Of a DNA stretch of 53,347 bases, positions 23,520-30,671 are shown one piece after another. The translations under genes and the position numbers were made by a program. The notes under the pieces are model-generated. The model ran no database searches and had not been told where the DNA came from. It saw only the letters and a program-made list of their open reading frames with translations. Source of the stretch: Gammaproteobacteria bacterium (GTDB taxonomy: Bacteria > Pseudomonadota > Gammaproteobacteria > Arenicellales > Poriferihabitantaceae). Position 1 is the first letter of the stretch, and every line of letters begins with the position of its first letter. Where the stretch lies: positions 1 through 53,347 of the forward strand of contig JAUVBY010000005.1 in the NCBI GenBank assembly GCA_030590945.1. Direction: 5' to 3'.

Positions 23520-24431
23520 CTATGAATGCTTGTATTTGAATAAATCAGGATCAATTTTGACAGTGGTTAACATACCAAGTCCATGTAGTATTAATTGCTC
23601 GTTTTTTGGAAGGTGATGCAATCGTTTAAAAAGAGCAATGAGCTCTTTATGGCCTTTCTGCCTGGCTTGACGATATAAATCCAACTGTTTCTGTCGAGGT
23701 ATTCCCATCGTATTGCTTGTACCCGTTCCGTCGATGCGTTTCTTCCATTTTCTCAACCAGGTGCTAAAGTCGACACAGTCAAAATGCAATAACTGGAGCT
23801 GGTCGCTTTTTTCAACAGCTAGAATGCCATGGTGTTTTTGTGCATCGTGAATACTGTACTGTTTGATCTCAGGGGTGATCCGGACTGCCATTTTGGAGGC
23901 ACCGTACCCTCGAAAATATCTATTCTCAAAAAATGCATTTGAGCAACCCTGTAATTTTGCTGCCTGGATACTGCGTTTTTGTGATTGTTTTTTAAATAGC
24001 TGCGGTATAAAAATATGCTCACAGTACATATGTTGTGATACGGCTTCTAATAGAGTGAACCTTATGGCCTCTGCATCAGTATTGGCAAGTACCTGTTTTA
24101 TGTCTACTAGCGGATTGATTAACTCGTCGTTATCTATATGTATAAGCCAATTGCATTGTTTGGCGGCTGCCATTTTGGCCCCATTATTTACATTGACAAG
24201 TTGCCGGGCTGCAATAAAATCAGGCCGGCCCCCATTTATATTCCAATACGAGGCTGAACAGGCAATGCATGTTACATTGCTATGTTGTGTAAACGCTTTA
24301 ACTCCTTCATCAGCAGGATCATCGAAAAATAAGATGATCTCATCTATTCCAATATTGAGATGGTAATGTACGTAATGAAGTAAGTCTTCTAATGGTGTTC
24401 TAACGGTTGATACGATGGCTGTTTTGACCAT
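23520..24431 (-). CDS. Glycosyltransferase family 2-like protein (Glyco_tranf_2_4 type)
   Basis: About 303 residues. It begins KTAIVSTVRTPLEDLLHYVHYHLNIGIDEIILFFDDPADEG, the pattern of the PF13704-type glycosyltransferases, and has the metal-binding motif WLIHIDNDELINP. The C-terminal half (RGYGASKMAVRIT, LLHFDCVDFSTWLRKWKKR) also fits this family, often seen in surface glycan and sulfation clusters. AAGGAG lies 6 bases before the chosen ATG (MVKTAIV); the ORF-track extension has no support. It is divergent from the Stealth-family gene, so the 166-bp gap between them holds both promoters. Confidence 0.82.
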   Translation of the reverse strand: MVKTAIVSTVRTPLEDLLHYVHYHLNIGIDEIILFFDDPADEGVKAFTQHSNVTCIACSASYWNINGGRPDFIAARQLVNVNNGAKMAAAKQCNWLIHIDNDELINPLVDIKQVLANTDAEAIRFTLLEAVSQHMYCEHIFIPQLFKKQSQKRSIQAAKLQGCSNAFFENRYFRGYGASKMAVRITPEIKQYSIHDAQKHHGILAVEKSDQLQLLHFDCVDFSTWLRKWKKRIDGTGTSNTMGIPRQKQLDLYRQARQKGHKELIALFKRLHHLPKNEQLILHGLGMLTTVKIDPDLFKYKHS

Positions 24432-24597
24432 TTTATACTCCTTGAATAAATAACCGTATATAAAGCTGCGCCCGGGCATAGGAAGCACGTTGACATAATA
24501 ATGACCCATAACTAATTAAGGTATTGATACATCATCGTCTCCATTGTAATGTAGGATATTTGTTGAAAAGTGTGTAGTATTTTCATTAGGGGAAACG

Positions 24598-25587
24598 ATG
24601 GTCGAATTTGAGGTTGATGTGTATCTGCCGTTTGTTGACGGCAACGATAAAACCTACGTCAGTAAGATGCTGGCATGCGCAGACAGGCTACAGGATTACG
24701 GACAGGGAACCAGTGGTTTGTGCAGAATCAACAATTTCGAACAACTCCGATTAGCCGTACGCAGTATTGCATATTGCCTGCCGTGGATTCGAACACTTCA
24801 TCTTGTATTTCACGATGAATCACATATCCCGGGTTGGTTGAATCGGGACCATCCTAAAATACGAACACATTGCCATCGAGACTATTTTGACTCGCGTATC
24901 AAATTACCGACTTTCAGCAGTTTTACTATTGATACACAGATAGGCCGAGTACCGGGCCTGGCTAATCATTTTATTTATATCGAGGACGATCAGTTTTTCT
25001 GTCGTAAAATTAATAAGTCAGAATTATTTAGTGACAACGGTATGCCCAAATTCGGACATTTTGTTTCCCCTGAAGGAATGAAGGGTTGGCAGAATATGGA
25101 AAGTTTTGACAGGAACGCTCGACTAATCTGGCCCAATACTTATAAATTCTGCAATCAGATCTGGAAAAATAAGTTTGGCGTGAGCGGTGATGTTGAGGTC
25201 ACTATGGCTGACGATCACCGTCCGTTTCCCTTTTTAAAATCAATATTTGAAATAACCAACACCACTTTTAGTGAGCTTTATGACAGGAGCCTGCGGCAGC
25301 GCTTTCGTCGCAGCAATGTGCTGTCTTTACATGCCTACCTTTGGGGAATGGTGTGGAATCAAATGATGATCAACAGGCTGGTATGGCGGCTATCCAGGTT
25401 TAATCTTCCGGGTGGCGCACCTGAAAATCACGTGTATCAAAACTTCCACTCATGTTGCCTCAATGACGAAACGAATTTTAAAGATAGCGACGAGCAATTT
25501 AGCGGTACACAGGAAACCGTGTTAATAATTGAGGCTTTAATGTTAAGCCTGTTCAAAGAAAAATCCTGTTTTGAGGTTGAAGCATGA
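24598..25587 (+). CDS. Stealth-family phosphotransferase (surface polysaccharide)
   Basis: A 329-residue protein of the Stealth family, related to the catalytic part of GlcNAc-1-phosphotransferase; bacterial members transfer sugar-1-phosphate units in capsule synthesis. Conserved block 1 is DVYLPFVDGND (in place of the usual YTWVDGSD) and block 2 is long and well preserved: INNFEQLRLAVRSIAYCLPWI, LHLVFHDESHIPGWLNR, IKLPTFSSFTIDTQIGRVPGLANHFIYIEDDQFF. Its stop overlaps the start of the cytidylyltransferase gene (ATGA). Context suggests an activated alcohol-phosphate or sugar-phosphate decoration of a surface glycan. Confidence 0.8.
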   Translation: MVEFEVDVYLPFVDGNDKTYVSKMLACADRLQDYGQGTSGLCRINNFEQLRLAVRSIAYCLPWIRTLHLVFHDESHIPGWLNRDHPKIRTHCHRDYFDSRIKLPTFSSFTIDTQIGRVPGLANHFIYIEDDQFFCRKINKSELFSDNGMPKFGHFVSPEGMKGWQNMESFDRNARLIWPNTYKFCNQIWKNKFGVSGDVEVTMADDHRPFPFLKSIFEITNTTFSELYDRSLRQRFRRSNVLSLHAYLWGMVWNQMMINRLVWRLSRFNLPGGAPENHVYQNFHSCCLNDETNFKDSDEQFSGTQETVLIIEALMLSLFKEKSCFEVEA

Positions 25588-25976
25588 TCCGGGTTTACAC
25601 GACGGGTGTTTTTGATTTATTTCACGTCGGCCATCTCAGGGCTCTGCGTAAAGCCAAATCACTGGGCGATTATCTGTTGGTCGGGGTGCACAATGATCTC
25701 GTCACATCTAATTATAAACGATGTCCCGTAATACCTTATGAACAGCGAATCGCGATTGTTTCAGCCATTGATTGCGTCGACGAAGTAATCGAAGGCCCAC
25801 TCGAATCATCTCTCCAGTTCTATGAGCAACATCATATTGATATTCATTGCCAGGGCGATGATGCCGGCACGCACTATTGGGCCGCCAAGCAGCTTGGACT
25901 GATACAGTTTTTAGGGCGTTCCAGGGAGATAGATACCAGCCAAATCATCAGGAGAATAACTGAGGAATACCGTTAA
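25584..25976 (+). CDS. Cytidylyltransferase-like nucleotidyltransferase
   Basis: A 130-residue single-domain enzyme of the glycerol-3-phosphate cytidylyltransferase/HxGH superfamily. Visible motifs are RVYTTGVFDLFHVGHLRALRKAK (HVGH), VGVHNDLVTSNYKRCPVIPYEQRI and the C-terminal signature TSQIIRRI, in place of RTxGISTT/STT-type loops. It could activate glycerol-phosphate, ethanolamine-phosphate or another alcohol-phosphate with CTP; the substrate is not decided. It is translationally coupled to the Stealth-family gene, which makes supply of a CDP-activated donor to that enzyme likely (inference). Confidence 0.85.
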   Translation: MIRVYTTGVFDLFHVGHLRALRKAKSLGDYLLVGVHNDLVTSNYKRCPVIPYEQRIAIVSAIDCVDEVIEGPLESSLQFYEQHHIDIHCQGDDAGTHYWAAKQLGLIQFLGRSREIDTSQIIRRITEEYR

Positions 25977-26099
25977 AATGCGTCTGCTTTCGTGAGCGGT
26001 ACAGTAGCGCAGAGTAAGGTTAACGACCGATATTAGACAAGCAATGATAAATACAAGCAACACCATGGTAAATTATTGCCGGGGCATCTTGGTGCCAAA

Positions 26100-27755
26100 T
26101 TGAAACTTGATATTCTTTTTTGGTTTTATAAGGATTTCGAGATCTGTAGAGAACGGCTCGAGCAATTACGTGGGCTAAATAAAGACATAAAGATTTTTGC
26201 ACTTTATGGAGGGGCACTAGAAGAAGAACAGGGTGCCAGAAATTCATTGGCAGATATTGTTGATGATTTTTATTATTTTCCGCATGAAAAAGCCCCGGAC
26301 TGGAAATGGAAACATGGGGACCAGTTAATAGTTGACTGGTTTTCCAGTCGTGGAAAGGATCTTGACTGGGAAACAATATTTGTTCTCCAGTGGGATATGT
26401 TAGTGCTCTCTCCTCTGGAAGAAATTTTTTCTGATTTAGAGCCTGGTCAGATAGTTTTATCGGGCTATAGGCCGATAAGTGAAATAGTTGAGTGGTGGCC
26501 CTGGGCAAAGCCACCATTATCAAGTGATTTAGATAAATTTAAAGCATACCTAAAAGTTGAATTAGGCTACCAGGAAGACTTATATGCGTGTTTGTTTGTT
26601 ATTGCATGCCTGCCGCGTGATTTTCTATACAATTATTCTGAATTAAGTAATCCGGAAATTGGATTTTTAGAATATAAATTGCCAACAATGGCAAATTATT
26701 TTAAAACACCAGTATTTTCTTCCACACAGACTACACCATGGTGGGCAAGCGACCCTTTAACAGCAGATGCCCCGGAATCGGAAAAAGTTATCAATGCAGT
26801 TGGAATTGAAATTTCCGAATCAGTTATTTTTAGTGAGCTGGAAAAACAAAATGGAAAAAGAATATTTCATCCTTTTTATGGAAAATATTCTAGCCATAGA
26901 ACCGACTCCACGAATTCCAGGTATGCTGAATTAATATCCCATGCCAACCAGTTATATGAGCTGAGTGACCATGAAAAGGCGATCAGGGTATTTGACGAAG
27001 CGGTAGAGTATGCGGTTCACCATAAGCTACCGCAGAGAATTGTTTGTACGCAGCGCAGTAGTTATAAAGATTACTATGTGATTTCGATGGATGCCCCTGC
27101 GGTTGCTTACTTTCCTGTATCCAAATGCGCGTGTTCAACCATTAAGGCATGGCTTATGTCTGTTGATCACACCCGCCGCACTGCACCAGGGCTTCACCAG
27201 GCGCTTGCTGTCGATGATCATCCTCACGACTACTGGGGTTACGACGCGGACCTGGACTTAGGCAAGTATCAGCATCACCGAAAATTTGCGGTGGTTAGAG
27301 ATCCGCTTGAAAGATTCGTCTCGTTTTACACCAATTTTCTTGACCGGATATCACGGGGCTGGTTTCATGAAGATAATTCATGCGATTCTTATATCAATAA
27401 GACCACCGATATTAACGATTTTGTAGACTATTTCTGCGATCGACCGATACATCATTATTATATTCTCCAGCATACTATGCCTCAGCATGTCAGTCTCAGA
27501 GAAGTATTTCCGTCCCTGGATGAGATATTTACCACCGATGAGCTTGGTAAGGCAAAGGAATTTCTTGAAGATACGTTCGAAATGGCGTTACCAGCATTAC
27601 GGCAAAACGCATCCCACTCAAAACACAAGACCACAACCGCTGTAGAATTGAACCGTGCCTCAGTGGAAAAGCTTATGCATTACTATGCACAAGACTACAA
27701 ATTACTTGAAAACTATTTTGATCCACTGGAAGCCGCTGACAGGTTTGCCCGCTAA
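26100..27755 (+). CDS. Fusion of glycosyltransferase-like domain and carbohydrate-type sulfotransferase
   Basis: About 551 residues. The N-terminal half (LDILFWFYKDFEICRERLEQLRGLN..., with VLQWDMLVLSPLEEIF) looks like a GT-A-type glycosyltransferase of unassigned family; WDM could serve as a metal motif. A short helical linker near 285-315 (ANQLYELSDHEKAIRVFDEA) resembles one TPR. The C-terminal half is a sulfotransferase of the carbohydrate (Sulfotransfer_2) type: the 5'-phosphosulfate loop PVSKCACSTIKAWL near 340 and the 3'-phosphate site VVRDPLERFVSFYTNF near 397. PAPS would be the donor. The N-terminal half is visibly more AT-rich than the C-terminal half. The start is uncertain: TTG at 26100 (GGTG 5 bases before) or TTG at 26076. 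Confidence 0.75.
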   Translation: MKLDILFWFYKDFEICRERLEQLRGLNKDIKIFALYGGALEEEQGARNSLADIVDDFYYFPHEKAPDWKWKHGDQLIVDWFSSRGKDLDWETIFVLQWDMLVLSPLEEIFSDLEPGQIVLSGYRPISEIVEWWPWAKPPLSSDLDKFKAYLKVELGYQEDLYACLFVIACLPRDFLYNYSELSNPEIGFLEYKLPTMANYFKTPVFSSTQTTPWWASDPLTADAPESEKVINAVGIEISESVIFSELEKQNGKRIFHPFYGKYSSHRTDSTNSRYAELISHANQLYELSDHEKAIRVFDEAVEYAVHHKLPQRIVCTQRSSYKDYYVISMDAPAVAYFPVSKCACSTIKAWLMSVDHTRRTAPGLHQALAVDDHPHDYWGYDADLDLGKYQHHRKFAVVRDPLERFVSFYTNFLDRISRGWFHEDNSCDSYINKTTDINDFVDYFCDRPIHHYYILQHTMPQHVSLREVFPSLDEIFTTDELGKAKEFLEDTFEMALPALRQNASHSKHKTTTAVELNRASVEKLMHYYAQDYKLLENYFDPLEAADRFAR

Positions 27756-27767
27756 ATGATGCTGGCC

Positions 27768-29975
27768 TTAGCGATAGAACGCCCGGTAAACGGGGTCTTC
27801 GTTAGCTACCAGTCCCGGCTGGCTGAATGGTTTTGGAAAAATGAGATACCTGGAATCGATTCTGCACAGGTATTGATCGATAGCATAGTTCTTCTTCAGC
27901 CATGCAGGCATATCAAGCTCGTTATCAGGAACTTCGTCCAGAATCTGTTTATAAACTGACTGATGGTATGCAATAGCGTGAGTGCATGTCAGCCTGAATT
28001 CTGGCACCTCTACCAAATTGGAACAGCCCTCAGCGAGACTCGGTTCGTAATGTTGTTCGGCGCCCCCCAGGTATAAAACTTTCCATGATTTTTGTTTTAG
28101 TTCTTTCAATCCCATGGAAAGAAACAGCTCTGCACCGGATAACATCATTGCATCATCCTCAAACACCAGTACACTTTTATAACCAAAGCGTGCCGCACGT
28201 TCGATAATGTTGCGATGCGAAAGTGTGCAGCCGATGTGATGCTGTTCCGGTGTATGCACGGCGGGAAAGCGTTGTACTTTATCCGCGATCCCAAGCTGTT
28301 CGAAGCGCTTTTCCATCTGTTCCCATTTATCTGTCTGATGGTCCAGGTTCAAACATACGATCTGATCAAATTCTGAAAAAGGTGAGTGCTTCTCCCGCTC
28401 GACCAGGTTGACGGTTTCTAGTGTCTCTGCACTGCCAATATAATCGCTGAAATAATCAACAACTTGTCGGGTATCCAGGCCAACTTCTTCAAAGCCGATC
28501 AGGTAGTTTCTAATTCGGTGGCTCCAGTCTAAGGTATAGCGAGCACCATGTGGCCGGGCAAAACGATGCGACCACCTGAGAAAAGGCAGGCACAGGCATC
28601 GCCCGCCAGCATTTCTAATTTTCTGGTGAATATAGCCCTCTTCGCCACCAAAACCACGAAACCGTTTATTAAACCCGGGCCAGGTTTCTTTGCGGCAGGC
28701 AAAGACACCCAGTCCCTGCATCTGAATTTCAAAAGGGGGGGCATCCGGGTCAGTTGCACGATCATCAAGGCCCCACACGCCATACATTCCATGGCTCCAC
28801 TTCGGATCAAACTGGCTGGCATGCAGTTCACCTGAATTATTCAGTAACGGCCCCTGAAGCAGGTCTTTACTGTTCGGGTTAGCTTCGATATAGCCGACCA
28901 GGCGATCAAGCGCATTGCTTGTGAACATGACGTGGCAGTCCATGCATAGTACCCAGTCAGCAGTAGCGGTATGAAACAATACGTCTCTCACAGCAGTACT
29001 GGATAAATCATCAAAGGCGATGTATCGAATATTACGGTTCTCGCCTGCCAATGCTTGCAGGTGTTTTGCTGCAGGGCCTTCGGGGTGGTTATCGAGAATT
29101 ACTATTTCAGCCTTATGAAATACCTCGGGGTGGTATAGTTGCAATGCGACAATAGAGAAATAAACTCCGTCATAATCATCGTATGTGGCCATGCCGATCG
29201 TCAGCAGGGGAGCTTCATCAGGCTGATTCAACTGCTCCGGCTTTTCTGGCGGGCCCAACAAAAATATCGACAAGCGCTTTACCATGCGTTCGATAGAATA
29301 CCCGGGTCCCGGGTCTTTCTTCAGCAGGGTGTGTAAAGATACATCGAGGTCAAAGGCTGCGTCGGGTATTGCCAGCCATTTTGGAATCAGAGGGGTCTGT
29401 GCGGGCCGGTTTGAAATGATGTAATCGTAATCGCTGGCGAGCGTTTTGGTGGGATTATCTGATACGAGAATGCTAAGGCAGTCATCTCTGCCCAGGGGTG
29501 GTGCTTCGTTGGCGAAGCTAAATATGATTTCGGCATCATCTGCTGAATCGGTAATCGTAAGCGTTTCAGTCAGGTGCGACAATAACCAGACTACGTAACT
29601 TTCTCGATAATCCAGGTGATCTGGAAAGTGAATAAAATGGACATTTAGATCAAGCAGCGGTTTCGCCGGTGCCGAGGTTTGCTTCTGCTGCCAGGCCAAC
29701 GGAGTAACGCCGCTTTCGGGCAATGATTTGGTGCTCGCTAAACCCAGTGAAATCAGACGCTCAACGTGCGCCTGGCATTTCTCTTTTGACGTTTCCGGAT
29801 AGCGAGCGTGGACCTGTTCCGTGATTTGTTCGGTAGATTTTTCCCCGTCTATGAGGAACCATACCCAGATTCCGAGGCTGTCAAGTTCCCATTCCTGTGT
29901 GGGATTAAATGAAATCAGGCGATATTCGTTCTCAGTGTTGCGCCGTACCACGCAATGCGTGCGAGTGATCGTCAT
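27768..29975 (-). CDS. PqqD-GT2-GT25 three-part glycosyltransferase
   Basis: A 735-residue multidomain protein. Residues 1-90 form a PqqD-like winged-helix domain (RLISFNPTQEWELDSLGIWVWFLIDGEKSTEQI...), the peptide-binding (RRE) fold of RiPP pathways. A middle linker domain (about 110-245) has no clear match. A GT2 glycosyltransferase follows (TIGMATYDDYDGVYFSIVAL near 260, WVLCMDCHVMF as metal motif, then GFGGEEGYIHQKIRNAGGR). The C-terminal 200 residues form a GT25 domain (IVCLNLDHQTDKWEQMEKRF, GCTLSHRNIIERA, VLVFEDDAMM, ending LFPKPFSQPGL-like). The ATG at 29975 is used; the ORF-track start is TTG. It lies downstream of the TAT-peptide gene and is convergent with the sulfotransferase fusion gene. 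A role in glycosylating a peptide or protein is inference. Confidence 0.85.
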   Translation of the reverse strand: MTITRTHCVVRRNTENEYRLISFNPTQEWELDSLGIWVWFLIDGEKSTEQITEQVHARYPETSKEKCQAHVERLISLGLASTKSLPESGVTPLAWQQKQTSAPAKPLLDLNVHFIHFPDHLDYRESYVVWLLSHLTETLTITDSADDAEIIFSFANEAPPLGRDDCLSILVSDNPTKTLASDYDYIISNRPAQTPLIPKWLAIPDAAFDLDVSLHTLLKKDPGPGYSIERMVKRLSIFLLGPPEKPEQLNQPDEAPLLTIGMATYDDYDGVYFSIVALQLYHPEVFHKAEIVILDNHPEGPAAKHLQALAGENRNIRYIAFDDLSSTAVRDVLFHTATADWVLCMDCHVMFTSNALDRLVGYIEANPNSKDLLQGPLLNNSGELHASQFDPKWSHGMYGVWGLDDRATDPDAPPFEIQMQGLGVFACRKETWPGFNKRFRGFGGEEGYIHQKIRNAGGRCLCLPFLRWSHRFARPHGARYTLDWSHRIRNYLIGFEEVGLDTRQVVDYFSDYIGSAETLETVNLVEREKHSPFSEFDQIVCLNLDHQTDKWEQMEKRFEQLGIADKVQRFPAVHTPEQHHIGCTLSHRNIIERAARFGYKSVLVFEDDAMMLSGAELFLSMGLKELKQKSWKVLYLGGAEQHYEPSLAEGCSNLVEVPEFRLTCTHAIAYHQSVYKQILDEVPDNELDMPAWLKKNYAIDQYLCRIDSRYLIFPKPFSQPGLVANEDPVYRAFYR

Positions 29976-30057
29976 AGACAAATCATGTCAATTTTATTAT
30001 TTAAGGTAAGCACTATCTGTGCCGATTTTCAAAGCACAGTTATAATGTTGACGAACT

Positions 30058-30087
30058 GGAAAAGGGGTTGCCATCACTATGGCAACC
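30058..30087 (-). terminator. Hairpin after the small peptide gene
   Basis: A perfect 9-bp inverted repeat GGTTGCCAT/ATGGCAACC with a 4-base loop; on the minus strand it is followed by CCTTTTCC. It lies about 80 bases after the stop of the small TAT-peptide gene and before the PqqD-GT gene, so it may end the peptide transcript. Confidence 0.5.
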
Positions 30088-30168
30088 AGGGTCTCGATGT
30101 ACGCGGGCTTTTCTTGTGTTTATCTAGGCTGAAATATATCGGCTAATCAGAGTGAAGCAGGTGGTCGT

Positions 30169-30486
30169 TTATGGGCTTACTGTATTGCATATGAGCCTGG
30201 TAGTTCCTCCAGAATAGGTCGTATAGCAGGAAGTGCTAATCATGGGCGGCTTAGTAGCAGCAACGGTAGTAACAATATTGTCATCGCCAGATGAGTCTGA
30301 ATCGCTCGTTGTATTAGCGTGAGCAGGTAGAATGATGCTATCGACCAGGGGCTTTTTCCAGGTTTCAGGCAGGTTCTGTGCGGCGGCGATTGCTGCAGCA
30401 CTTCCGCCAATGGACTTTAATGCGCCGCGTCGCTTGGTTGATTGAATATTCTTGTCAGCGGTTTGCTTCTTAGTATCGTCTGTCAT
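30169..30486 (-). CDS. Small peptide with twin-arginine leader and Ser/Thr/Asp-rich mature part
   Basis: A 105-residue protein. Residues 1-20 are polar and charged (MTDDTKKQTADKNIQ). A twin-arginine signal follows: TKRRGALKSIGGSAAAIAAA, then the stretch WKKPLVDSIILPAHA, which ends in a good AxA cleavage site. The predicted mature part is 48 residues, dominated by Thr, Ser and Asp, with only two Cys (STSCYTT and LICNTV). I do not recognise a known function. AGGA precedes the chosen ATG; the longer ORF-track start adds an unlikely 21 residues. It has its own promoter-like sequence, a hairpin after it, and neighbours with NRPS and PqqD-glycosyltransferase functions, so it may be an exported and modified peptide (inference). 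Confidence 0.75.
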   Translation of the reverse strand: MTDDTKKQTADKNIQSTKRRGALKSIGGSAAAIAAAQNLPETWKKPLVDSIILPAHANTTSDSDSSGDDNIVTTVAATKPPMISTSCYTTYSGGTTRLICNTVSP

Positions 30487-30524
30487 TGTCCTGTCCGTTT
30501 TTAGATTAATAAGATATGCAGCCA

Positions 30525-30553
30525 ATACTAGCCTGAAACAAGTATCCAATCAA
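30525..30553 (-). promoter_or_regulatory. Sigma-70-like promoter for the small TAT-peptide gene
   Basis: On the minus strand TTGATT and TAGTAT are separated by exactly 17 bases, with the -10 about 38 bases before the ATG at 30486. Four of six bases match in each box. It lies after the NRPS stop, so the peptide gene could be transcribed independently of the NRPS operon. Confidence 0.5.
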
Positions 30554-30671
30554 ATCATAAACGCACTTTTTTCAAGCTAGTGGCTTATTTGAGATGATTG
30601 CGATGTATATTTATTATCACCGGCACGAGGATGTTGCAGATGCAGATATTCCAATGCAAGCGAATCGACCA

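Noticed and set aside
26020-26523. Long minus-strand ORF of 167 codons opposite the sulfotransferase fusion
   Set aside because: It has no family resemblance and overlaps a well-supported gene on the other strand; it is a shadow frame.
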